NCBI GenBank assembly: GCA_910584095.1 | Contig: CAJTYU010000008.1 | Coordinates: 31,311-95,310, forward strand | Direction: 5' to 3' | Length of the DNA stretch: 64,000 bases | From: an uncultured Dorea sp. | GTDB lineage: Bacteria; Bacillota; Clostridia; Lachnospirales; Lachnospiraceae | In this document: positions 52,695 through 59,797 of the stretch, one piece after another | How positions within the stretch are numbered: position 1 is the stretch's first letter | How the letters are laid out: every line of letters begins with the position of its first letter | Notes under the pieces: generated by a model | What the model saw: the letters and a program-made list of their open reading frames with translations, nothing else | Told to the model about the DNA's origin: nothing | The model's database searches: none | Position numbers and translations under genes: made by a program

Positions 52695-52773
52695 ATCCTA
52701 ATCAACCCCGTGGTTTTCGTCAATCAAATGTCTTTGACATTCCCGTATTTTGCGATGTCAAAAGTCTTTGACA
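52695..52773 (-). promoter_or_regulatory. Promoter and twin inverted repeats upstream of the XRE gene
   Basis: Minus-strand TTGACG (52723-52718), 17-nt spacer, TAGGAT (52700-52695). Upstream, GTCTTTGACA occurs twice (52730-52739, 52764-52773). Each copy sits in an inverted repeat: AATGTC-TTT-GACATT (52727-52741) and TGTCAAA-AGTC-TTTGACA (52756-52773). Spacing of 34 nt is about three helical turns, suiting cooperative binding. Confidence 0.6.
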
Positions 52774-52799
52774 GCCTCTAAATTGCACGAAACAGACCG

Positions 52800-53492
52800 C
52801 TACTGTCCGTTCCGCCCCAGATCCTCTGTATATCTGCAGTCCGGATAACCGCTGCATCCCCAGAACCCGCCAAACCTGCCGTTTCGCTTTTTCATAAGCA
52901 GGCCGCACTTGGGGCACTTTTTCCCCTTGATCCCGGAAGTCCTAGGCCAAGGCTCTTTCCCTAATTTCTCAAATACCTGCTGGTTCATCACACAATCCGC
53001 GAGGGCCCGGTGCGCCCCCTCGGTCGAAATGCGGTAATACCCAGCCAAGTCCGTAAGCTTATAATTCGTAAGCTGCGGCAGGCGCTGCCTCGCCAACGCC
53101 AGCGTATCAATATAATCATTTATAAATACCTGACCCCAATACGCTTTCGCGTCCCGCTGGATAAACTTCATATCAAACGTATGTATGTTATGCCCGGCCA
53201 GCACCATGCCGCCCGCAAACGTGTTAAAATCATCCAGCGCCTGTTCAAATACCGGCGCACTTTTTACCATATCATCCGTAATGTGATTGACTTCGGATGC
53301 GCGGAAAGGAATTTTCATCTCCGGATTTACCAGTGTAGAAAACCGGTCCGCGATCTTGCCTTTTAAAACTTTCACGGCGGAAATTTCAACCACCCTATCT
53401 TTTATACAGCTGATGCCCGTGGTCTCCAAATCAAAAACCACATAATCTTCCACATATTTGTCCAGTCTTTTGCCTTTCGTATTTCCAAGCAT
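52800..53492 (-). CDS. DnaQ-type 3'-5' exonuclease fused to a topoisomerase zinc finger
   Basis: A 230-residue protein. Residues about 8-165 carry the DEDDh exonuclease motifs: VVFDLETTG (Exo I), GHNIHTFDMKFI (Exo II) and HRALADC (Exo III, with His). The C-terminus (about 185-222) is a topoisomerase I-type zinc ribbon, KCPKCGLLMKKRNGRFGGFWGCSGYPDC, with four Cys, which binds single-stranded DNA. Probably a repair or proofreading-like exonuclease on DNA or RNA ends; the partner is unknown. The ATG at 53492 follows GGGGAGATAAA. Confidence 0.85.
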   Translation of the reverse strand: MLGNTKGKRLDKYVEDYVVFDLETTGISCIKDRVVEISAVKVLKGKIADRFSTLVNPEMKIPFRASEVNHITDDMVKSAPVFEQALDDFNTFAGGMVLAGHNIHTFDMKFIQRDAKAYWGQVFINDYIDTLALARQRLPQLTNYKLTDLAGYYRISTEGAHRALADCVMNQQVFEKLGKEPWPRTSGIKGKKCPKCGLLMKKRNGRFGGFWGCSGYPDCRYTEDLGRNGQ

Positions 53493-53571
53493 TTTATCTC
53501 CCCTTATCTCTGTTCTGTATTTCAGTCTGAAAACAGCATGTTTTCCCATTTATCTTACCATAAATCCCTGC

Positions 53572-53618
53572 GCAAAAAAAGCAGATTCAACCCGGCAATT
53601 TTGCCAGGCTGAATCTGC
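53572..53618 (-). terminator. Terminator of the carboxypeptidase gene
   Basis: Minus-strand stem GCAGATTCA (53618-53610) with TGAATCTGC (53589-53581), plus an inner stem GGCAA/TTGCC, then seven T residues. Confidence 0.85.
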
Positions 53619-53637
53619 CGTTACGGATCAAATCCGG

Positions 53638-54618
53638 TTACAGACGGTTATATACGTTTACCGCATCCATGACATGGTATGGCTCTGTCTCGTGATTTCC
53701 TCCAGCCCCCGCCGTTACCAATACATATTCCTTCCCTGATACCTCCGCCAAACTTGCAAGGCATAGTCCCGCCTCCGGCGTATATCCCGTCTTCCCTCCA
53801 AGAACCGCCCCGTTCGATATTTCCGTCCCGTTCAAATGCCGGAACATACTGCTGGTAAAGGTAAAACCGTCCGGATGCGCCTCCGAGGGCATCGTATGAT
53901 AGCTTTCACTGGTAAATGCTTCCCGAAATCTGTCATTCTTTACCGCATACCGCAGAAGAACCGCAATATCCTCCGCCGTAGAATAATGGCCTGTCTCGTG
54001 CAGCCCCGTAGAATTACAGAATCTTGTATCCTTCATTCCCAGTTCTGCCGCTTTCTCATTCATCAGCGCGGCAAATTCCTCCTCCGAGCCTGCAATCCGT
54101 TCTGCAAACGCCAGACAGCACTCCGCCCCGGAAGGAAGCAGGATTCCATACAAAAGATCCATTAAGCGTACCTGTTCCCCCGGCTCAAAGCCTGCCATGG
54201 AAGCATTTTCTCCATACAGCTTTTGAAAAAAGCCGGACGGAAGAGCAATTATCTCCTCCATATCTTCTGTGTACTCCACTGCGAGTACAGCCGTCATAAT
54301 CTTAGTAAGCGAGGCGGGATAAATTCTCTTTCCAGAATTATATCCTTCCAGAATATCCCCGGTTTCAGCATCTATCAGAACTGCATTCGGACTGTTAAGA
54401 TTCCTCAAAGCTCCCCTTCCTCTTTCTGTATCTTGAACGGTCTCAGGTTCCGGCCATATCCCCTGTCTCATATTTTCTGAAGCAGACCACGCCTTTTCTC
54501 CAAAAAACACCAAAAGCACCGCTATCGCCATTGAAATCAGAATCTTCCTCTGATAACCCCTTCTTCTTCGCGCACGTCTTCTGCGGCTTCTAATTCTCCC
54601 GTCTACGTTTTTTTTCAT
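53638..54618 (-). CDS. D-alanyl-D-alanine carboxypeptidase (serine type, DacA/PBP5-like)
   Basis: A 326-residue penicillin-binding-protein-type carboxypeptidase that removes the terminal D-Ala of peptidoglycan stems. Motifs: S103-L-T-K106 (SxxK), S163-G-A165 where SxN is usual, and K276-T-G. A very basic N-terminus (RRRRARRRR) precedes one membrane helix (about 25-41), giving a cell-surface enzyme held by a signal anchor. No C-terminal beta domain of DacA is seen. ATG 54618 lies behind GGGTGG. It is downstream of a VanS-like kinase gene and has its own leader with a box shared with the vanR-like promoter, so regulation by that system is likely. Confidence 0.88.
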   Translation of the reverse strand: MKKNVDGRIRSRRRRARRRRGYQRKILISMAIAVLLVFFGEKAWSASENMRQGIWPEPETVQDTERGRGALRNLNSPNAVLIDAETGDILEGYNSGKRIYPASLTKIMTAVLAVEYTEDMEEIIALPSGFFQKLYGENASMAGFEPGEQVRLMDLLYGILLPSGAECCLAFAERIAGSEEEFAALMNEKAAELGMKDTRFCNSTGLHETGHYSTAEDIAVLLRYAVKNDRFREAFTSESYHTMPSEAHPDGFTFTSSMFRHLNGTEISNGAVLGGKTGYTPEAGLCLASLAEVSGKEYVLVTAGAGGNHETEPYHVMDAVNVYNRL

Positions 54619-54690
54619 CTGATACACCACCCTTTTCCCAGAACATTTTCTCTCTCTTCTATTACGAGCTAATTTGCACTATCGTAAAAT

Positions 54691-54727
54691 GACCTCTGTC
54701 CTGTATTAATTTTACTGAACAGAGGTC
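54691..54727 (-). terminator. Hairpin in the vanS-like/carboxypeptidase intergenic region
   Basis: GACCTCTGT (54691-54699) and ACAGAGGTC (54719-54727), with a 19-nt loop, followed by a weak T-rich stretch on the minus strand. It could be a partial terminator or a leader structure of the carboxypeptidase mRNA. Confidence 0.5.
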
Positions 54728-54753
54728 TCCCATACTTTAATATTCTGTTGTTT

Positions 54754-54773
54754 AAATCCTAAGAAAAGGTTAA
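54754..54773 (-). promoter_or_regulatory. Candidate VanR box upstream of the carboxypeptidase gene
   Basis: On the minus strand TTAACCTTTTCTTAGGATTT, matching the sequence in front of the vanR-like gene (54773-54754 versus 56696-56676) except for one substitution and one inserted G. It lies in the 180-nt gap between the kinase gene and the carboxypeptidase gene. Confidence 0.55.
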
Positions 54774-54797
54774 TAGAATATAGAGCTTGCACTAACG

Positions 54798-55922
54798 CTA
54801 TACCGGCAGGATTACACAGAAAGTTGTCAGTTCTTTCTCACTTGCAGCCCTTATCTTACCGCCGTGCAGGTGTACAATCTCCTTTGCAATTGCAAGACCA
54901 AGCCCCGCGCCCCCGGTATGGGTCCCGCGGGATTCATCCAGACGGAAAAATTTCTCAAAAATAGTTTCCAGCTTCTTAGCCGGTATTGTTCTGCCTTTAT
55001 TTCTGAAATAAATCTGGATCTCGCCTGCCGCTTTCTTGGTCCATATCTCAATAACCGTGTCCTGATAGCTGTAAGCAATGGCATTTTTCAAGATATTATT
55101 GAATACCCTTGCAAGCTTCTCTGAATCCCCATAAATCGTCAAATCCTCATCCATACACAGGCTGATACTATTTCCGCGGGGCTTAAGCAGCGGATAAAAT
55201 TCATCTGCCATCTGAAGAAGCATATAATAAAGGTCGATGCATTCTTCTTCCAATTCCATCTGCTGCAGGTTATACCGGGTAATATCAAAAAATTCATTAA
55301 TCAGTTTCTCCAGCCGCACAGCTTTATCCAGCGCGATTCCCACATATTTCTCTTTCTGCTTTTCCGGCATATCAGGAGCTTCATCCAGAAGGCTTAAATA
55401 TCCGATAACGGAAGTCAGGGGCGTTTTCAAATCATGCGCTAAGTAGGCGATCAGGTCATTCTTGCGGGTTGCTTCGTCCCGGATAATCTGCTCGTGGCGC
55501 CGCATGGCTGCTTTAATTTCCGTCATCTGGGCCGCAGCCTCAGCATATCCGTCCGGGAATACCTCCGAAGCCTCTTTGTCTCCATTCATATATTCCTGAA
55601 ACATCCTGCCGGCATCTTTAATCGTCTCCTTCTCCCTTATTTTGGCGTAAATACCGGCAGCCGCAGCCACAATTACCGGACAGCCAACCGCAGCCATAAG
55701 CATAAGCTGCAAAATCAATATTTTAAAACTTCCCCATTCCAGTCTCGTTACAGGTACCGCCTTCCCAAACTCCTCCGAATATTCCATATAAGTAGCCATG
55801 TAATTCCGGGTAAACCAATCCGCAAAAGCGCCGTTCCACAGCGTATCCATCAGGTAAAAAAGCGCTAATACAAATGCAACGCTCACAAAAACAGCCTCCG
55901 CAATCACCCTGGCCTTTGGCAT
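54798..55922 (-). CDS. VanS-like sensor histidine kinase
   Basis: A 374-residue membrane kinase: helix 1 about 5-25, an extracellular loop of only about 40 residues, helix 2 about 65-92, a HAMP-like linker, phospho-acceptor H163 in YLAHDLKTPLTSVIGYLSLLDEAPDMP, RLEKLINEFFDITRYNLQ, N-box ARVFNNILKNA, and GTHTGGAGLGLAIAKEIV. From memory, long stretches are the same as in enterococcal VanS (SLLDEAPDMP, FEKF-RLD). The ATG at 55922 comes directly after the regulator stop (TAAGATG), so translation is coupled. The ligand is unknown; a cell-wall precursor or glycopeptide is the obvious candidate. Confidence 0.88.
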   Translation of the reverse strand: MPKARVIAEAVFVSVAFVLALFYLMDTLWNGAFADWFTRNYMATYMEYSEEFGKAVPVTRLEWGSFKILILQLMLMAAVGCPVIVAAAAGIYAKIREKETIKDAGRMFQEYMNGDKEASEVFPDGYAEAAAQMTEIKAAMRRHEQIIRDEATRKNDLIAYLAHDLKTPLTSVIGYLSLLDEAPDMPEKQKEKYVGIALDKAVRLEKLINEFFDITRYNLQQMELEEECIDLYYMLLQMADEFYPLLKPRGNSISLCMDEDLTIYGDSEKLARVFNNILKNAIAYSYQDTVIEIWTKKAAGEIQIYFRNKGRTIPAKKLETIFEKFFRLDESRGTHTGGAGLGLAIAKEIVHLHGGKIRAASEKELTTFCVILPV

Positions 55923-55923
55923 C

Positions 55924-56619
55924 TTATCTTTCAATTTTATATCCGCACCCCCAGACTGTCTTGATATATTTCGGGTCTTCAAAAGAATCATCCATCTTCT
56001 CCCTCAGATGACGGATATGAACCGTAATGGTATTATTACTCTTGCTGTAATACTCATCTCCCCATATCTGATGAAAGAGTTCCTCGGCGCTGACCACATT
56101 TCCCTTCTGCTGACATAAAATACGAAGAATCGAAAACTCCGTCGGGGTCAGCGACAGTGGTTTTTCATTTAACATGCATTCATGTGTTTTTACATTCAGC
56201 ACAAGGCCGGAATGAGTAATCACATCCTCATCCGGCTCTCTCCCCGTATTATACCGCTTATATCTCCGCAGCTGCGCCTTTACCCTCGCTACCAGCTCCA
56301 GCGGAAGAAACGGTTTTGTAATATAGTCGTCCGCCCCCAGCGTCAGCCCTGTAATCTTATCAACTTCTTCCCCCTTCGCCGTCAGCATGATCACCGGGTA
56401 ATGATGCTGTTCCCGTATTATCTTACATATCTGAAACCCGCTCATGCCGGGAAGCATTACATCCAGAACCGCCAAATCCAGCGTTTCGTCCGCAATACAC
56501 TTAAGAGCCTCCTGCGCCGTATAAAACTTAAATACCGTAAAATTCTCATTCTCAAGATAGAGCGCCACCAGATCTGCAATCTCCTTTTCATCATCAACAA
56601 TCAGTATCTTATCCGACAT
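55924..56619 (-). CDS. VanR-like response regulator (OmpR family)
   Basis: A 231-residue response regulator: MSDKILIVDDEKEIADL, phospho-acceptor D53 (LAVLDVMLPG), TAKGEEVDKITGLTLGADDYITKPF, then a winged helix (LSLTPTEFSILRILCQQKGNVVS, SNNTITVHIRHLREKM, YIKTVWGCGYKIER). It follows enterococcal VanR over its whole length, with the same start and same end. No VanG-type ligase, VanX/Y or VanT gene is in the window, so it is not part of a resistance operon here. ATG 56619 follows GAGGAATGGCAAT. Confidence 0.9.
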   Translation of the reverse strand: MSDKILIVDDEKEIADLVALYLENENFTVFKFYTAQEALKCIADETLDLAVLDVMLPGMSGFQICKIIREQHHYPVIMLTAKGEEVDKITGLTLGADDYITKPFLPLELVARVKAQLRRYKRYNTGREPDEDVITHSGLVLNVKTHECMLNEKPLSLTPTEFSILRILCQQKGNVVSAEELFHQIWGDEYYSKSNNTITVHIRHLREKMDDSFEDPKYIKTVWGCGYKIER

Positions 56620-56675
56620 ATTGCCATTCCTCCTCACATTCACATTTTAGCAGATATTTCATAAAGATTACTAGG

Positions 56676-56696
56676 AAATCCCTAAGAAAATGTTAA
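56676..56696 (-). promoter_or_regulatory. Candidate VanR box upstream of the vanR-like gene
   Basis: Minus-strand sequence beginning TTAACATTTTCTTAGGGATT, the same element as before the carboxypeptidase gene. It lies 57 nt upstream of the regulator start. A TAAAAT -10 follows at about 56653. No clear -35 is seen, as expected for an activated promoter. Confidence 0.55.
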
Positions 56697-56767
56697 AATT
56701 CCATTAAGCATATGTTATTGTTTCCTCTGTTTAATCCAACGTTTTAACAGAAAAATCCAGAAATATA

Positions 56768-56795
56768 TTGACGTAATCGAAATATGTGCTATAAT
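56768..56795 (+). promoter_or_regulatory. Promoter of rpsU
   Basis: TTGACG (56768-56773), 16-nt spacer, TATAAT (56790-56795) with upstream TGC (extended -10). Confidence 0.85.
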
Positions 56796-56874
56796 TCTAG
56801 GTAGTGCAAAAAATATACCCGAACAGTCATATGATGCACAATATAGGGCTGGAGGGGAGGTTAGGTGTGAGACT

Positions 56875-57051
56875 ATGTCAAATGTAATCGTTAAAGAAAA
56901 CGAGACGTTAGATAGTGCTTTACGCAGATTCAAAAGAAGCTGCGCAAAGGCTGGAATCCAGCAGGAGATTCGTAAAAGAGAGCATTACGAAAAGCCAAGC
57001 GTAAGACGTAAAAAGAAATCTGAAGCAGCTAGAAAACGTAAGTATAACTAA
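56875..57051 (+). CDS. rpsU: 30S ribosomal protein S21
   Basis: A 58-residue basic protein: MSNVIVKENETLDSALRRFK, RSCAKAGIQQEIRKREHYEK, PSVRRKKKSEAARKRKYN. The pattern and length are those of S21, which helps start-site selection on the small subunit. A Shine-Dalgarno-rich leader (GGAGGGGAGG) lies upstream. Divergent from the vanRS-like genes. Confidence 0.96.
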   Translation: MSNVIVKENETLDSALRRFKRSCAKAGIQQEIRKREHYEKPSVRRKKKSEAARKRKYN

Positions 57052-57068
57052 TTTGTGCAATAATCAGA

Positions 57069-57100
57069 AATGGAGTGTCAGAAAGATGCTCCATTTTTTA
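57069..57100 (+). terminator. Terminator of rpsU
   Basis: AATGGAG (57069-57075) with CTCCATT (57089-57095) and a T-run to 57099. Confidence 0.8.
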
Positions 57101-57153
57101 TTACACAGGAAAATAATTCCTGTGTAACAGCAGATTCTTAAGGAGTTGTTATC

Positions 57154-57672
57154 ATGGAGAAAGATATCATAAACGAAAAATTTTTATTCCGAAATATCCG
57201 GCGGGATGAGGCCGGACAGGCCGCCGAAATTGAACGCATCTGCTTCCCTCCAAATGAAGCCTGCTCTAGTGAAATGATGCTGAAACGCGTTGTCAAAGCG
57301 CCAGAATTTTTTTTAACCGCAGTCGATAAGAAAACAAATAAAATAGCCGGCTTCTTAAACGGGCTTGCTACAGGCGAATCCTCCTTCCGCGATGAATTCT
57401 TCTCAGACGCAGACCTGCATAACCCGGAAGGCAGCAACATCATGCTCCTAGGGCTGGATGTGCTCCCCGAATACCGCGGACAAGGCCTTGCCAGAGAACT
57501 GATGCGCCGCTATCTCTGCACGCAGCGCGGCAATAACAAACACCTCGTCCTGCTGACCTGTCTTCCGTCCAAAATAAGGATGTACGAAAAGATGGGCTTT
57601 ACCGATAGAGGAATCGCTGATTCTTCATGGGGCGGCGAACAGTGGCATGAAATGATCTATGTATTGAATTAG
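57154..57672 (+). CDS. GNAT-family N-acetyltransferase
   Basis: A 172-residue acetyltransferase: NIRRDEAGQAAEIERICFPPNEACS, KIAGFLNGLATGES, and the acetyl-CoA loop LLGLDVLPEYRGQGLARELMRRYL (Q/R-x-x-G-x-A), followed by KIRMYEKMGFTDRGIADSSWGGEQWHEM. The ending resembles the RimI/serotonin acetyltransferase-like groups acting on small amines. Substrate unknown. It starts after AAGGAGTTGTTATC. Confidence 0.88.
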   Translation: MEKDIINEKFLFRNIRRDEAGQAAEIERICFPPNEACSSEMMLKRVVKAPEFFLTAVDKKTNKIAGFLNGLATGESSFRDEFFSDADLHNPEGSNIMLLGLDVLPEYRGQGLARELMRRYLCTQRGNNKHLVLLTCLPSKIRMYEKMGFTDRGIADSSWGGEQWHEMIYVLN

Positions 57673-57718
57673 TATACACAGCCAGCCGCCGTAACGTCTA
57701 TTCTGCAGATATTATAAA

Positions 57719-57762
57719 GTCAGCAGTCTAAAGCGCTCTCATCAGACTGCTGACATTTTATT
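57719..57762. terminator. Bidirectional terminator between GNAT and chemoreceptor genes
   Basis: An 11-bp stem, GTCAGCAGTCT (57719-57729) with AGACTGCTGAC (57744-57754), T-rich on both sides. It serves the two convergent genes. Confidence 0.8.
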
Positions 57763-58703
57763 TATTTGGATGTATTTTCTTTGATAATTGGCGGAATCTG
57801 GGACATCATATTGTCAACGTCTTCAAACATAGCGCTTTTCGTGGTTCCTAGATTTGCCGCCACGTTTATATGCTTCTCTACCTCCCGATACCTGTTTCTG
57901 AGCTGTCCAAAAAACCCGCACAGCAGCTGCAAAGCTGTCTTTGACTCGCCGATTACATTGGAAATCTCGGTACGCACAGTTGTCGCGCCCTCTGCCGATT
58001 GAATAATCTCGTCAAACATATCGTATGTTTCATTTACCTTATCAAGGCTTCTTCCCAAAGCCCGCCGGGACGTTGTGATACTGCCGTTCAACTGTTCGGT
58101 TCCCTGTTCCACGTCGTGAAGACCGGAATCCACCTCCCCAGTCAGGTTCTTAATCTCGTCCGCAAGCTTTTTCACCTCTACGGCCACCACTGCAAAGCCT
58201 TTTCCCTGCTCTCCCGCCCGGGCCGCCTCAATCGAAGCATTCAGCGCAAGAATATTGGTCTGCTCGGCAATCGATACGATACTGCTGGTACACAGCTTTA
58301 TTTTCTCTACTGCCTGCTGCAGATTTTCAAACGTACTTTCCATCTCGGCAAAATAAGTTTCTACCTGCATGGAACTGGTTTTCAACTCCTCTATTCCGTT
58401 CTGCGCCTGTGCAACTGAATGTGAAATCGTCTCTTTAACGGAAGCAAATTCTCCTGACACCTGCTCAATATTAGAAAAATTCTGATCAAACTCCTGAAGC
58501 TTCTCCTGAAAGTTCTCGGCTTCTATAAGTATATTTCCAAACGAGTTTCTTATATTACTCAATTCCCTTAGAGAATCAACCTCTTTCTGTACCAGTTCCG
58601 CATGATAATCTTTCAGACTGTCTATCACATGCAGCACAGGGTAGAAGCTGTCAGCGCTCTCAGATGTTCTTTTCGTATCCTGCTTATTTTTATTCCAAAA
58701 CAT
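57762..58703 (-). CDS. Soluble methyl-accepting chemotaxis-type signalling protein
   Basis: A 313-residue, almost entirely helical protein with the chemoreceptor hairpin tip SIAEQTNILALNASIEAARAGEQGKGFAVVAVEVKKLADE (in two parts, about residues 142-180). There is no membrane helix and no ligand-binding domain; the short N-terminal region (about 1-40) is unlike known sensors. The partner is probably the FIST protein encoded 14 nt upstream, which would supply the sensing part. No che or flagellar genes are in the window. Confidence 0.87.
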   Translation of the reverse strand: MFWNKNKQDTKRTSESADSFYPVLHVIDSLKDYHAELVQKEVDSLRELSNIRNSFGNILIEAENFQEKLQEFDQNFSNIEQVSGEFASVKETISHSVAQAQNGIEELKTSSMQVETYFAEMESTFENLQQAVEKIKLCTSSIVSIAEQTNILALNASIEAARAGEQGKGFAVVAVEVKKLADEIKNLTGEVDSGLHDVEQGTEQLNGSITTSRRALGRSLDKVNETYDMFDEIIQSAEGATTVRTEISNVIGESKTALQLLCGFFGQLRNRYREVEKHINVAANLGTTKSAMFEDVDNMMSQIPPIIKENTSK

Positions 58704-58717
58704 TGCAAATCCCCTCT

Positions 58718-59773
58718 CTACTCAAATACTACACAGGTCATAGACTGATTGACAAACCGGTTATTGTAATGCTCCCCATATCCTACGAAGCCCGCATGAG
58801 AACCGAGCCGGCTCATATCATTCAGATATTCCTGAAAATAATGGTTCTGATTAAACAACAGATACCGAAACAGGCAATTTACGGAAAACACTGCCGAAAC
58901 CTGCCGGAAATCCTGCTGTATCTGACGAATGGTGTTGTGAACAATCTCCTTGTAATTACCCAGTTCCAAAAGAACCAACACGTCCGAGTCATTAACCTGC
59001 CGGAAACATGTGAGAGCATTCCCCTTCACTTCTTTAATCGAAACGATGCAGATATCATCCCCGTTAAGCTTGCCGAATGGATTCTTAAATGTCTGTGTTG
59101 TAATATCCTGTTCTGAAATATGTAAGATATCCTGATACACCTGTTTCGCCGGACGGCCGTTTAAGGCTCCAATTACATAATTCGCTTTATCTGTCTGGGA
59201 AGCAATGAAACGATAATCCTTCATCTGATGATAGATATTCTCTTTATATGCTTTCACCCTGCCTTTTCGGTTCTTTACCAGAGCATAGACAACTGCATCT
59301 TCATAAATCCTGCCGTTTGCAGATACCTTGCCGGCATCTCCAGTCCCTCCTACCAGGGAAATTCTTTTGCCCTTTAAAACAGAATAAATTGTAGTAAGCA
59401 CACAGGCATCGTTCCCGGTACACAAGTCAATACAAACCGTGTCATTTTGCGAACCGTCAATGCGTTTCAGATCCTTCTCCAAACGCTCAATATACTTTAC
59501 GGGCATCACCGATACCTGCTCTAGGACATTGGCAGCCGCGCTGACTCCATCATAAAACGCAATAATGCCGACGCCCTTTTCCACCACTTTTGTATCATAA
59601 CTCATTCCGATGCATCCGATGCTTGGAACTTCTGGAAAAATCCGCTCTAATTCACTCACATGGGATTCAAACTGTTTATCGTTTGAAAACATCATAATCA
59701 GCTCTGGTCTGCTTAATCCGCGAACCGCTTCTTTTAAATCTCCCTGGCGGCTCATTCCAAAAAACTGTTTCAT
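58718..59773 (-). CDS. FIST-domain (FIST_N/FIST_C) sensory protein
   Basis: A 351-residue soluble protein. The N-terminal part (PELIMMFSNDKQFESHVSELERIFPEVPSIGCIGMSY, GVGIIAFYDGVSAAANVLEQVSV, LVGGTGDAGKV) fits FIST_N and the C-terminal part (YVIGALNGRPAKQVYQDIL, FVGYGEHYNNRFVNQSMTCVVFE) fits FIST_C. FIST domains are proposed small-ligand sensors, perhaps for amino acids, often joined to chemotaxis or kinase modules. Here the domain stands alone before a soluble chemoreceptor gene. ATG 59773 was chosen for GAGAGGA at 8 nt. Confidence 0.85.
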   Translation of the reverse strand: MKQFFGMSRQGDLKEAVRGLSRPELIMMFSNDKQFESHVSELERIFPEVPSIGCIGMSYDTKVVEKGVGIIAFYDGVSAAANVLEQVSVMPVKYIERLEKDLKRIDGSQNDTVCIDLCTGNDACVLTTIYSVLKGKRISLVGGTGDAGKVSANGRIYEDAVVYALVKNRKGRVKAYKENIYHQMKDYRFIASQTDKANYVIGALNGRPAKQVYQDILHISEQDITTQTFKNPFGKLNGDDICIVSIKEVKGNALTCFRQVNDSDVLVLLELGNYKEIVHNTIRQIQQDFRQVSAVFSVNCLFRYLLFNQNHYFQEYLNDMSRLGSHAGFVGYGEHYNNRFVNQSMTCVVFE

Positions 59774-59797
59774 TCGCACAATCCTCTCTTTCACATA

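Noticed and set aside
53638..56619. A vancomycin resistance operon
   Set aside because: Only regulator and kinase homologues and a general D,D-carboxypeptidase are present. No D-Ala-D-Ser/Lac ligase, VanX/Y or VanT gene lies in the window.
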